Shown here: piece after piece, positions 42,460-51,192 of the stretch
Layout: each line of letters opens with the position of its first letter
Numbering within the stretch: the stretch's first letter is position 1
DNA from: Caldicoprobacter oshimai DSM 21659
GTDB taxonomy: Bacteria; Bacillota; Clostridia; Caldicoprobacterales; Caldicoprobacteraceae
DNA length: 64,000 bases
Reading direction: 5' to 3'
Assembly: GCA_000526435.1 (NCBI GenBank)
Contig: JAGB01000001.1
Span: forward strand, 860,502 to 924,501
Position numbers and translations under genes: made by a program
The notes under the pieces: generated by a model
The model's input: only the letters and a program-made list of their open reading frames with translations
Database searches by the model: none
Told to the model about the DNA's origin: nothing

Positions 42460-43098
42460 CTATATGAACATTTTAACTCCGCTGTACATGAAATACAGCG
42501 AAAACCCAATCAAAAACAGCCCCAGGGCAAAGATTACCCTGCGGTAGACGACGTCGCTCAAAATCTTCTTACCTCTAGATACCCCAACAGAGACGGCGGA
42601 GTACCATATAAGGTCTGACAGTATGTGGCCCATGTAGAAGAAGGCTACACCCAAGAATCCCAAAGCATAAGCCTGACGTATCATTTCCATGCCGGTGGTG
42701 GCCCACCACATTATAAAATACGGGTTGGTAATGCTGACCACCGCACCTGCCAGTACCAGGCTTTGAGCGCTGAAACGGCCTTTGGCGCCATCCTGTATGG
42801 AAACGGCGTTGCGCACAGCCAACCTTACCATGCCATAGCCCATCCACATCAAAAAAACTCCGCCCACCAGGCCTATCAACCCCGCCACCTTAGGATTTGC
42901 AAAAAAATCCTTAAGGCCGAACGCCATGACCACAACCAGTATCAGTTCCAGAATTCCATGGCCCGACACCACCATAGGCCCGGCGACAGACCCCTTCTTC
43001 AGGCTTCCGTCAATGGTGACGCCCAGCATGGGCCCCGGCATCATAGCACCTGAAAAACCTATGATAAGTGCGCTTAAAAATATCCCCCACAGGTTCAT
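42460..43098 (-). CDS. LysE/RhtB-family amino acid exporter
   Basis: About 212 residues with six hydrophobic segments. The N-terminal GAMMPGPMLGVTIDGSLKKG matches the LysE motif (P-G-P), and ITNPYFIMWWATTGMEMI is the second conserved block. These proteins export amino acids or related metabolites. ATG at 43098 has GAGG at a usable distance; the frame extends 11 codons upstream to a TTG. Substrate unknown. Confidence 0.86.
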   Translation of the reverse strand: MNLWGIFLSALIIGFSGAMMPGPMLGVTIDGSLKKGSVAGPMVVSGHGILELILVVVMAFGLKDFFANPKVAGLIGLVGGVFLMWMGYGMVRLAVRNAVSIQDGAKGRFSAQSLVLAGAVVSITNPYFIMWWATTGMEMIRQAYALGFLGVAFFYMGHILSDLIWYSAVSVGVSRGKKILSDVVYRRVIFALGLFLIGFSLYFMYSGVKMFI

Positions 43099-43308
43099 AT
43101 CAGCCTCATAATCCCTTCCTCTCCCTGTCAAAATCTAGTTGAAAATATTTTACCACATTTTTACCTGCTCCGCAAAAGGGAAACTCAACCGGCCTTTTGA
43201 AGCGGCGGCTTCATTTATTTTCGCCTGTTTACTGCCTCAATTTTAAATAAAAAACAGCGTAGATGTACAGACTAACAGTACGATAATCAAAAAGGAAGGT
43301 GGATAATC

Positions 43309-43512
43309 TTGGAAAAGAAAAAGCGCGTCCGAAAAGATGATATGATAAGCGACGTACTGCAGGACAAGAGCGCTTATGGAGAATTTATCTCTACCTTCCA
43401 CGCCTGGACAGGCCAGGAAGGAACGCACAAGCGCGGGGCAGAGCTCCAGGAAAAAGGCAAGACCAAAACAAAACAGGATGAGCCTTACGTGGCCAAAACA
43501 AAAGAAGAATGA
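43309..43512 (+). CDS. Small hydrophilic protein, unknown
   Basis: 67 residues, strongly charged (about a third Lys/Arg/Glu/Asp), beginning MEKKKRVRKDDMISDVLQDK with a central FISTFHAWTGQEG. TTG at 43309 has AAGGAAGGTGG upstream. It is the only plus-strand gene between 27.3 and 64 kb and is divergent from the LysE gene over a 210-base gap. I recognise no family. Charged small proteins of this size in spore formers are often forespore-expressed, but nothing here proves that. Confidence 0.5.
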   Translation: MEKKKRVRKDDMISDVLQDKSAYGEFISTFHAWTGQEGTHKRGAELQEKGKTKTKQDEPYVAKTKEE

Positions 43513-43626
43513 AAAATGGGTGTATCCATCTAAAAAGCATTTTTAAAGCTTTTAAAGCAGGAAAGCTCAACAAGCAGGTGGCGGCTTTTTGCAAACCGGG
43601 AACAGCTTAAAAATGATACAGGAAAG

Positions 43627-44286
43627 TCAGACAGCAGAGGCAAAGCCGCACAAAGGCCTCAGCGGGCACTCTTCGCATGACGGCTTTTTGGCTGCGCAAT
43701 AATTGTTGCCCACCGCGTCAATCTGCGCGTGGTACTCGTTGTAAAGCATGACATCAGGCGGAATGTGATCCATGAAAAATCTTTGAAGCTGGCCGTATTT
43801 TATATCGGCATCCACCATGCCCAGCCTGGAAAATATTCTTTTAGTATAAGCATCCACCACAAAAATGGGTTTCTCGGCAGCATAAAGCAGTATGCTGTCA
43901 GCCGTTTCCTCGCCTATGCCGTATATCCCCAAAAGCTCCTCTCTTAAAGGCCAGAGGTCTTTTGCAAAAAGGCGTTCCAGCGATCCATCGTAATTCTCCA
44001 GCACATGCCTGCAAAAGGCCTGCAGTTTCCTGGCTTTCATGTTGTAATACCGGGTGGGACGTATAAGCCGGGCTAGCTCATCAAGCTCAGCATGAGCTAT
44101 AGCAACCAGGTCAAGCAGCCCCGCCTGTTTTAAGTTTTTTATGGCCTGTTCCACGTTTCGCCACGCAACGCTCTGGGTGAGTATAGCCCCCACCACCACT
44201 TCAAAGGGCGTATCGGCCGGCCACCAGTGTCTAGGCCCAAAATGCTTATACATCCTGTCGTATATGTCCATCAGCTTCTGATACAT
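43627..44286 (-). CDS. Endonuclease III-like HhH-GPD DNA glycosylase
   Basis: 219 residues. Helix-hairpin-helix GIYGIGEETADSILLYA (about 121-137), catalytic Asp in FVVDAYTKRIFSRLG, and a C-terminal 4Fe-4S loop CAAKKPSCEECPLRPLC. The catalytic Lys of endonuclease III (after L-P-G-V-G-R) is Glu here (G-I-G-E-E-T), as in monofunctional glycosylases such as the MagIII group, so it may excise alkylated bases without cutting the strand. This is inferred from the motif. ATG at 44286 has no strong ribosome site. Confidence 0.86.
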   Translation of the reverse strand: MYQKLMDIYDRMYKHFGPRHWWPADTPFEVVVGAILTQSVAWRNVEQAIKNLKQAGLLDLVAIAHAELDELARLIRPTRYYNMKARKLQAFCRHVLENYDGSLERLFAKDLWPLREELLGIYGIGEETADSILLYAAEKPIFVVDAYTKRIFSRLGMVDADIKYGQLQRFFMDHIPPDVMLYNEYHAQIDAVGNNYCAAKKPSCEECPLRPLCGFASAV

Positions 44287-44450
44287 GAACGCTTCAACCT
44301 CCAGCTGGTAATTTTAACTGCGCTAAACCGAACTCCAATTTTTATCGATTGATTGCATTCTAGTTAGAACTTTACAAAGGTTTTGTCTCCGGTCTCACCT
44401 CAACAGGCAACAACGGCCCAATGGTCGCTACCTGCAATCCCTGTACATAG

Positions 44451-46151
44451 CTATAGCCCCTCTATGCGAAAAAACCACTGCTGCCCGTATACATCTACAA
44501 GGTGTACCACCGGGGCTTGATCATCGTACACAGCCATCCTAAGCTCATCATTCAAGCATGGGGTATCAAAGCTCCTCATCGACCAGTTAGCCGCTTTGAA
44601 CACGCCATCCTCCAAGTAGCCGACTGCCCAGCAATCCACAAGGTCGAGAGGCCCTAAAGGCACCATATCGCTTAAGCGCTCATCCCCCTGGATTTGCGGC
44701 AAAACATATCTTTTAAGCCGCACAGCAACCTGGTGATCGGGCAGCCTGACGCACTCCACCTCAACCTCAGGAACCACCATATATCCTGCTTCACCCTTGA
44801 AATCCTGACAATAATAAAACAATACTTTGACTCGTATGTTTGATAATTCCCCCGACACCCTGGCAGCATCTCCATATGGATTCCCGTTTACAAGGCGGTT
44901 GCAACCATCCTGGCCCACACTGCCTGACCAAACAGGGGCCATCGAATGCACGGCGCCCTCACCGTTATCACACCGCCGTTGCGCCTTCAAACCGGCTTCA
45001 CCGCAGAAACGGTTCAGCTGGCGCACAAGCCGCTTCCTGCATGTATGCAACGAAAAGATACCATTGTCCACCCCTATCCAGCATCTGCCCAGCCTCTGGG
45101 CCACCGCCAGAGTGGTCCCCGAACCGGCAAAAAGGTCGGCCACCAGATCCCCCGGCCTGGACGATGCCTTGATGATCCGCTCAAGCAGCGCCTCGGGCTT
45201 CTGCGTATCATACCCCGTCCTTTCGGGGTCCTTTTGGTGGAGGTGAGAGATATCGTCCCACACATCGCTGGGATATATCTTGCTGTCCTCGTAATACCGG
45301 TATTCCCTGCCTCCTGACCTTATGGACCAGAATATTCGCCCATCCTCATCCACCTGCTGTTTCATATGGTTGCGCTTGTCCTTTCCCCTGGGAACCCCCA
45401 CCGCCTCTATGTTGAAATAGTACCGCGGCGATTTCCGGTAAAACAGGATAGTATCGTGTTTACGGCTGAAATGGTTTTTAGCCCTGCCACCGCTCCTATA
45501 GTGCCATATGATCTCGTTTAGGAAATTCTCCTCACCGAATATCTCATCCAACATGATGCGCATGTAAGCGCTGGTACGGTAGTCGATGTGCAGATACAAC
45601 GACCCCTCAGGAGAAAGAAGGCGGTATACGCAGGACAGCACCTCTCTCATCATCGATAAAAAGGCATCCCTGCCCGATTTCCACAGGTCATCGTAGGCGG
45701 TATGGGTTATGATGTACTGTCGGTCCCCCCTCCACCCCTGTGCACCAACCGGCTGCTGAAATCGAAACAGCTGGCCGGTCACAAAAGGGGGATCCAGGTA
45801 CACCAGCTGTATTTTGCCTTCATACTGTTCAAGCAACAATGGAAGGGCCTTTAGCACATCGCACCAATAGAATCTGCCCACGACATGCTGCAAATCATGT
45901 CCAGAGCGGCCATATGAATTGCCGCTTAATGCGGCATTTAAACCGGTATTTGGTCCTGCATTTGAATCAGCACATAGGCAGGCGTTTGAAGCGGCATGCG
46001 AACCAGTATTTGAACCAGCCTTTGCACCTGTATCTACCCTGCCGTCTGTAAAACAGTCCATGCGAGTATCCATACCTGCGCAGTACTCTTCTCCTATAAC
46101 ATGTACCTGCCTTAATCGAACCAAACCCATCACCACATCAACCATTATCAA
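44451..46151 (-). CDS. Beta-class DNA (N4-cytosine/N6-adenine) methyltransferase, solitary
   Basis: 566 residues. Motif IV is QLVYLDPPFVTGQ and the AdoMet motif follows later as DLVADLFAGSGTTLAVAQRL (motif I), the beta-class order, with the target region around WHYRSGGRAKNHFSRKHDTI. D-P-P-F rather than D-P-P-Y is allowed in this class. The last 170 residues are an extension I cannot assign. The N-terminal 80 residues contain a tetrapeptide repeat region (SNTG, SNAG, LNAA types) encoded by 12-bp repeats. The start is uncertain: 46151 is the longest; a start after the repeats near codon 87 would keep all motifs. No restriction gene is adjacent, so it may be an orphan enzyme. Confidence 0.82.
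   Translation of the reverse strand: MIMVDVVMGLVRLRQVHVIGEEYCAGMDTRMDCFTDGRVDTGAKAGSNTGSHAASNACLCADSNAGPNTGLNAALSGNSYGRSGHDLQHVVGRFYWCDVLKALPLLLEQYEGKIQLVYLDPPFVTGQLFRFQQPVGAQGWRGDRQYIITHTAYDDLWKSGRDAFLSMMREVLSCVYRLLSPEGSLYLHIDYRTSAYMRIMLDEIFGEENFLNEIIWHYRSGGRAKNHFSRKHDTILFYRKSPRYYFNIEAVGVPRGKDKRNHMKQQVDEDGRIFWSIRSGGREYRYYEDSKIYPSDVWDDISHLHQKDPERTGYDTQKPEALLERIIKASSRPGDLVADLFAGSGTTLAVAQRLGRCWIGVDNGIFSLHTCRKRLVRQLNRFCGEAGLKAQRRCDNGEGAVHSMAPVWSGSVGQDGCNRLVNGNPYGDAARVSGELSNIRVKVLFYYCQDFKGEAGYMVVPEVEVECVRLPDHQVAVRLKRYVLPQIQGDERLSDMVPLGPLDLVDCWAVGYLEDGVFKAANWSMRSFDTPCLNDELRMAVYDDQAPVVHLVDVYGQQWFFRIEGL
45934..46041. repeat. 12-bp minisatellite in the methyltransferase N-terminus
   Basis: Nine consecutive degenerate 12-base units (type GCATTTGAACCA) from 45934 to 46041, e.g. 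GTATTTGGTCCT, GCATTTGAATCA, GTATTTGAACCA. On the coding (minus) strand they give four-residue repeats. Unit length is a multiple of three, so copy changes keep the frame. Confidence 0.8.
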
Positions 46152-46291
46152 CCATTAATTCACTTGGTAGGTAGCAAAAACGCCCAAGGCATTGTGACAA
46201 CAGCAACAGTTACTTTGAAGGAGCATCCATCATTTCACCCTATTATGGTATCACATAGAAAAAATTATGTAAATAACTCCGAAAACAAACT

Positions 46292-46312
46292 AAGGGGCAC
46301 GATACCCCTTAA
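46292..46312 (-). terminator. Weak hairpin terminator after the enolase-superfamily gene
   Basis: TAAGGGG (46292-46298) pairs with CCCCTTA (46306-46312) around CACGATA; the minus strand continues GTTTGTTTTC. It lies 40 bases past the stop. Confidence 0.5.
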
Positions 46313-46352
46313 AACATTCTCAAATTCATAAAATAACTTCTTAAAACCGCTT

Positions 46353-47762
46353 TTACCTTGACGCCACATAGTGAGGCTCGGGTAATTCCCTTGGTATCTC
46401 CTCTACCCTGTAACCAAAGCCCGGCCCTTTGATGGTGCTCAGGTCCAACACGCCATCCCTTCTCTTATACAACCCGGAGTGTACCTTGGCCTCTGGTTCT
46501 GAGGCTGATGGATAAAACTGCATGGCATTGCTCTCCACGCCCATGATAGTATCAACATGGCTTGCAAGCAGAACATGCGGTATCTGGGCGAGCATCGGGT
46601 TTGTGAGGTCCTGCACCATGACGGTCATGCCGTGGGCTTTGGCCCAACAGTATGTGAGCAGCGCCGATGTCTGGGTCTTACACGTCTTCAAAGCCACGCC
46701 GCTCCAGCCATCCTCCCTGCCCAGCCTTACAAGCTTCCAGTCATGAGCACTTTCGTCCATAAATATTGGCTTTCTGTTGGCTATAGGCCTGACGTCTATC
46801 CTACTGGCCTCAAGGTCATAAGGGAAAGGCTGCTCTATGTAGAGTATCCTCGCATACACCTCTGGTTCATCGTATAAAAGCCTGTCCAGGATTTCAACCA
46901 CATATGCCGGATCTTTCACGGTACAGTTAAAGTCAACGGAAAGCCATAACACCCCGTTATCTATACCCACCCTTGCCACTTTCACTATCCTATTGTAGTC
47001 CCATTCAAAATCATTGCCCTTGAGCTTGATCTTTAAGCACTTCAGTCCATCCTGATTTATCCAGTCCTCGAGCAATACGGGATATCCGTCGTTGGGCTCA
47101 TTTCCCGTGAGTTCCTCTTTGGTTACAGGATCCGTACCACCCACCAAATGCCACACCACAAGCCTTCTTCTTGGCACAGCCCTCAAAAAATCTTGTATGG
47201 TTTTCCCTTCAAATGAAACTTTGCCGCCCTCAGCAGGTTCTAAATAGTGCGACAGGTCCTTCTCCATTAAATCTTTCCCATATATTTTGTATACAGGTAC
47301 TCCCACATATTTAGCGTATGCATCGTGAAACGCTATGTCGAAAGGCGAGTTACAAATAAGTGCAGCCAGCCACGGCATATCTTCGGAGCTTCCCTTAAAC
47401 TTAGAATTAAACCTGACAAGCGCCAAAGGCAGCACATGCTCAGTAAATAGATATCCCACTTCTACAGGATGGCCTTCCAATTGCAGGTTCAGCCACTCAT
47501 CAGCCAGCACCTTACAGAGATTTTTCATGTCTGCATGTCTGCTCTCATAGCTTATACTGCTCGGCCATGCCCACTGAACGCTTAAAGGAGTCTCTCCCCA
47601 TCCATCCACTACCTTCCCATCTCTGTCTGCTACAAACATATGGACCCTCGCACAGGTAATGGTTGTTAGAACCTGAGAGCCAAACTTCAGCGGCACCCTC
47701 GTTGTAACTGGTATGAAATAGAGCTCTATCTTGATGGGTTTAACGAAGTTTTTCACAGACAA
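46353..47762 (-). CDS. Enolase-superfamily (mandelate racemase/muconate-type) enzyme
   Basis: 469 residues, longer than the usual 350-400. The barrel ligands are visible as LWLSVDFNCTV (Asp), YIEQPFPYD (Glu) and PIFMDESAHDW (Asp/Glu), with a possible acid/base Lys in CLKIKLKGND (K-x-K). Such enzymes remove a proton next to a carboxylate, for example in sugar-acid dehydration or racemisation. The reaction here is unknown. Insertions around residues 75-105 and 190-230 set it apart from well-known subgroups. TTG at 47762 follows GGAG by 5 bases. It is the last gene of the 46-64 kb catabolic cluster. Confidence 0.8.
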   Translation of the reverse strand: MSVKNFVKPIKIELYFIPVTTRVPLKFGSQVLTTITCARVHMFVADRDGKVVDGWGETPLSVQWAWPSSISYESRHADMKNLCKVLADEWLNLQLEGHPVEVGYLFTEHVLPLALVRFNSKFKGSSEDMPWLAALICNSPFDIAFHDAYAKYVGVPVYKIYGKDLMEKDLSHYLEPAEGGKVSFEGKTIQDFLRAVPRRRLVVWHLVGGTDPVTKEELTGNEPNDGYPVLLEDWINQDGLKCLKIKLKGNDFEWDYNRIVKVARVGIDNGVLWLSVDFNCTVKDPAYVVEILDRLLYDEPEVYARILYIEQPFPYDLEASRIDVRPIANRKPIFMDESAHDWKLVRLGREDGWSGVALKTCKTQTSALLTYCWAKAHGMTVMVQDLTNPMLAQIPHVLLASHVDTIMGVESNAMQFYPSASEPEAKVHSGLYKRRDGVLDLSTIKGPGFGYRVEEIPRELPEPHYVASR

Positions 47763-47796
47763 TCACTCTCCGTTAACAATTTTATTACAGTAAGGA

Positions 47797-47837
47797 TATA
47801 AAGGCCTTTTGGCACACATAACCAAAAGGCCTTTATA
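47797..47837 (-). terminator. Perfect 16-bp hairpin between surface-protein and enolase-type genes
   Basis: TATAAAGGCCTTTTGG (47797-47812) pairs fully with CCAAAAGGCCTTTATA (47822-47837), 9-base loop. No long T run follows on the minus strand, so it may be a transcript-stabilising or partial terminator hairpin. Confidence 0.6.
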
Positions 47838-47893
47838 TCATAGCATATATTTTACATCATTTTAAAACTTTCCTCTACAAATAATTCAATGTA

Positions 47894-50800
47894 CTATTTT
47901 TTGTCTAAACTTGATGCAGATTCAAAGCCCCGTTTCTTGTTATATAAGACTAAAGCAACTCCTCCAACAATCAGTACAATTCCTACTAACATAAATATTT
48001 TGACATCTAGCCAGGAACCGGTTTGTACTAGACGGCCTTCGTCTTTTTCCTCCTCCACCGGCTTCTCATCCTCTACTGGTTTCTCGTCTTCTATTGGCTC
48101 CTCATCTTCTACCGGTTTCTCATCTCCTATAGGCTTTTCTTCCTCTACTGGTTCATCATCCTCTACCGGCTTTTCGTCTTCTACCGGTTCTTCGCCTTCC
48201 ACTGGCTCTTCCTCTTCTATAGGCTCCTCGTCCTCTACCGGTTCCTCATCTTCTATTGGTCCTTCGCCTTCCTCTTGTTTCTCCAAAACTTCTATAGTCA
48301 ATACGTTTGATTTGTGAGTTACACCATTTTGCGTAACGTTAACATAAACCTCTACAGAGCCTTCCTTATGAGCAATCATAACTCCTTTATCAATGGAAAG
48401 GATACTGGGATCACTGCTCACGTATTCAATAGTAGTTCCGTCTAAATACCCCTCTTTGCCATTTACTAAAACTGTTTTTATTCCCAAAACTTTATTATCT
48501 CCTACCTCTAGTTGGGTGGTGTCTGAACTGATAACAACAGAAGATATAGGCACTGGAAGTTTATACAGATTAGGCCCTACTGCATAATAAATACTACCAT
48601 CTTTACCTAATGTCATCAGGTGAACCCATCCACTTACTAACTGTTTATATTCCAAAGTCTTAGGATCAAAAACCAATAATTGCCTTCCCAATGTGGTATA
48701 GAGAAGCCCATTGTCACCCCATCTAATAAAGAATGGCCTCCAACTGCTAGCTTTTGTACCCAACTCAAGTATTCTATATTTTATTATCTCTTTCGTATAA
48801 GAATTCATAGCAAACAACGCAAAACCTTCTCTGGAACTATTTATATTCCCCCACATAATACCCCATAAGATACCATCGGCATCAAAAGACAGCTGCCCAA
48901 TCATTTTTGGCGATTGAAATCCTGGAACTTCTGGAACAAACTCTTCTATTTTAACGTCATTTTCTACATCCCAGATAAACATCTTTGCCTCTGTTGCTGC
49001 AGGATCAATACCTGCTCCTCCCCAAATACTAGTACCACCGTATAACTTACCATCTTTATAAGCTAACCCAATAATGCTTTGGTCCTGAACAACATTTGTA
49101 TGTATTACCCACTTACCACTTGATTCATCGTAAATGGCCAAGGCTCCACCCAATTTACCATAATCTGGAACAGTTCCTATAAATAATTTGTTATCCCCTG
49201 ATGCAAAAGCAAACGGCCTACTTTGTCCAGTTATTGTATAAAATAAACCGGGATTCCCATCTGGAGTTTCCTTATAGTCATAAGGTAAATTTGGATCATA
49301 ACGATAAATTCTGGCTCCACCATAGGTACCAAAATACACCTTACCATTTAGAAATCCAATACCTTCTATTTGCGAAGGTTGATTTTCTTGCATTTCAAAT
49401 TTGGCTGTCTTAGGGTTGTAAATGCTCATAGCACCTTGGTATCCTCCCATATATAGGCGGCCATCATCTGCACATTCCAAGCTCTGTACATCAATGCCCT
49501 GTCGCTCTATTTCGGGGAACAATCTTGTGAAACTTCTATCTATCGGATCATAAATTACATATTCCAAAAGATGAGAAACCATAGCCAATACTTTTCTTCC
49601 CGCTTTTTCCCCTCGTGTTAAGGTAATCCAATCAATCCCTTTTAAAGCACTCTTCGTTACTTCAACCCCTGGTTCTGCCACTTTAATCTCATTAGAAGCC
49701 ATATTATATATCCATAACTCACCAGTATTTTTATTCCTAAAATAGATTAGATTTGGATCATATGGAGAAGGTGGAGAAATAATGCCATCATAAGTATCAG
49801 CATCTTGCCAATCCATTTCTTTTAATACTTCTCCCGTTTCTTCGTCCATAATGGTCATAGAAGTTCCGTAGGCGATAAAAAGCTTTCCTCCATAAATCCA
49901 AACATTATTCACCATGGTATCGGTTCCTGTAGCAGGGAACTCAATTTCCACCATTTCTCGTGTCTGCCTATCCATTCGTATCAAATGGGCCTTAGCCCCG
50001 ATACCAAGATAAAGATATTTATCCGTTACTCCTGCCCCTCTAACGTATTCTTCTCCTTCATAAATAACCCCTAAATCCGTAAAAGTATTAGTTTGTATAT
50101 CATATTCAAACGCTTTAGCATCGGGGTAAACACTCCCATAAATTTTCCCATCCTCTGAAGCATCCAATTGCCAAACCCATTTATTAGAAGGGTTAACCCC
50201 TATCTTCTCAATTTTCATTTCTTTGGGCAGATATCTATACAATATTCCATCATTGGTACCTGCAAAATATACATTTCCATCCGCTCCCACTGTAATTGCC
50301 CAAACCACATCGATATTATTAAGGGGCTGCGAAAATTTTACCTCTCCTGTTTCCGCGTTTAAAACATAAAAAACCGAAGGGGAACCATTGGTACCTATGT
50401 ATACTTCTTCGTTGCCAATCGCCACTCCCTGAGTTTTTGCAGCCAAAGTTGCAGGACCAAGATTGATTGGTGCTCCATATTCAAATGGTAGTTCTAAAAC
50501 AATTTTTTCTTTCAAGGTAACATCATCATAATACACCTTGCCCCTATTTACTGTTCCTGAGTACAACCAAACCTCGCCTTTTACTGCTTGAGCTGGCGCA
50601 ACAGCTTCAACGCTCAATTTTATCCATTGGCCCTTTGGCTCTGAAACTCCAAAACTCTCACTTCCAATCTCCTTACCCGCAGAATCAAAAAATTTAATGT
50701 ATATTCTAGCTCCGGAACCTGTTGATGATTCAAGATAAGCATAACATGAAGCGGTGTAGGTTTTCCCTGGTTCTACTGGAACTTTATCACTTATAGCCCC

Positions 50801-51082
50801 TACAGATCCTCCGCTATTATCTTCAATCAAGAGACTATAGCTACCTGTATATTTCATTTCATCCGTAACACGAACAGCTCTATCTGAAGGCATTGGAGAC
50901 GGATACTCTTTCCACCCAGGAATATTACCATTTGAAATCGGCTCTTCAAATCCTCCATTAGTCAGAAGATTTGTATCACTTTTTGCAGATGCAAGTATAT
51001 CGATTGAATTGATTGGCATAGCAAACAACACTCCTATACAAACCGCATAACATAGTAAAATTCTATAATATTTTTTAAACAT
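47894..51082 (-). CDS. Large cell-wall-anchored protein: CBM-like, beta-propeller, Big domain
   Basis: 1062 residues. Signal peptide (about 1-32), then a CBM4/9-type domain (about 38-195: LLTNGGFEEPISNGNIPGW, then a GSVGAISDKVPVEPGKTY block). Residues about 205-870 are repeated propeller-type strands (G-x-D-G-x-I-Y-x-G/A patterns such as LGKDGSIYYAVGPNLYKLP). A Big-type immunoglobulin fold (about 872-935) is followed by 12 acidic hexapeptides P-V/I-E-x-E-E/K, then LVQTG at 1018, a membrane helix and a basic tail (NKKR). This is the layout of a sortase-anchored wall protein, with LVQTG as a non-standard signal. It probably binds or processes the polysaccharide taken up by the adjacent ABC system. 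ATG at 51082 follows AAGGGGGAAATGG. Confidence 0.82.
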   Translation of the reverse strand: MFKKYYRILLCYAVCIGVLFAMPINSIDILASAKSDTNLLTNGGFEEPISNGNIPGWKEYPSPMPSDRAVRVTDEMKYTGSYSLLIEDNSGGSVGAISDKVPVEPGKTYTASCYAYLESSTGSGARIYIKFFDSAGKEIGSESFGVSEPKGQWIKLSVEAVAPAQAVKGEVWLYSGTVNRGKVYYDDVTLKEKIVLELPFEYGAPINLGPATLAAKTQGVAIGNEEVYIGTNGSPSVFYVLNAETGEVKFSQPLNNIDVVWAITVGADGNVYFAGTNDGILYRYLPKEMKIEKIGVNPSNKWVWQLDASEDGKIYGSVYPDAKAFEYDIQTNTFTDLGVIYEGEEYVRGAGVTDKYLYLGIGAKAHLIRMDRQTREMVEIEFPATGTDTMVNNVWIYGGKLFIAYGTSMTIMDEETGEVLKEMDWQDADTYDGIISPPSPYDPNLIYFRNKNTGELWIYNMASNEIKVAEPGVEVTKSALKGIDWITLTRGEKAGRKVLAMVSHLLEYVIYDPIDRSFTRLFPEIERQGIDVQSLECADDGRLYMGGYQGAMSIYNPKTAKFEMQENQPSQIEGIGFLNGKVYFGTYGGARIYRYDPNLPYDYKETPDGNPGLFYTITGQSRPFAFASGDNKLFIGTVPDYGKLGGALAIYDESSGKWVIHTNVVQDQSIIGLAYKDGKLYGGTSIWGGAGIDPAATEAKMFIWDVENDVKIEEFVPEVPGFQSPKMIGQLSFDADGILWGIMWGNINSSREGFALFAMNSYTKEIIKYRILELGTKASSWRPFFIRWGDNGLLYTTLGRQLLVFDPKTLEYKQLVSGWVHLMTLGKDGSIYYAVGPNLYKLPVPISSVVISSDTTQLEVGDNKVLGIKTVLVNGKEGYLDGTTIEYVSSDPSILSIDKGVMIAHKEGSVEVYVNVTQNGVTHKSNVLTIEVLEKQEEGEGPIEDEEPVEDEEPIEEEEPVEGEEPVEDEKPVEDDEPVEEEKPIGDEKPVEDEEPIEDEKPVEDEKPVEEEKDEGRLVQTGSWLDVKIFMLVGIVLIVGGVALVLYNKKRGFESASSLDKK
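48044..48259. repeat. 18-bp tandem repeat encoding an acidic hexapeptide linker
   Basis: Twelve 18-base units on the coding (minus) strand encode P-[VI]-E-x-[DE]-[EK], about residues 942-1013. It is the wall-spanning spacer just before the LVQTG signal. Confidence 0.85.
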
Positions 51083-51134
51083 TTTACCATTTCCCCCTTT
51101 CTAGCCTATACTTTTAAGGTTAATTTTAGAAATA

Positions 51135-51161
51135 TGGGCAGAGAAAATATCTCTGCCCATA
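51135..51161 (-). terminator. Hairpin between binding-protein and surface-protein genes
   Basis: ATGGGCAGAGA (51135-51145) pairs with TCTCTGCCCAT (51151-51161), 11 bp. The minus strand then reads ATTTCTAAAATT, a weak U tract. It may lower expression of the downstream surface gene relative to the binding protein. Confidence 0.55.
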
Positions 51162-51192
51162 CAACTGCCTCAATTTATGCCTCTGTACTGCC

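Noticed and set aside
45934..46041. Possible CRISPR array
   Set aside because: The 12-base units are contiguous without spacers and lie in a coding frame.
47797..47837. Perfect hairpin as a mobile element end or CRISPR repeat
   Set aside because: Single copy, intergenic, and best read as a transcript hairpin; no repeat-spacer pattern was seen anywhere in the window.
47889..48317. Serine-rich plus-strand frame
   Set aside because: It is the complement of the acidic hexapeptide repeat of the surface protein.
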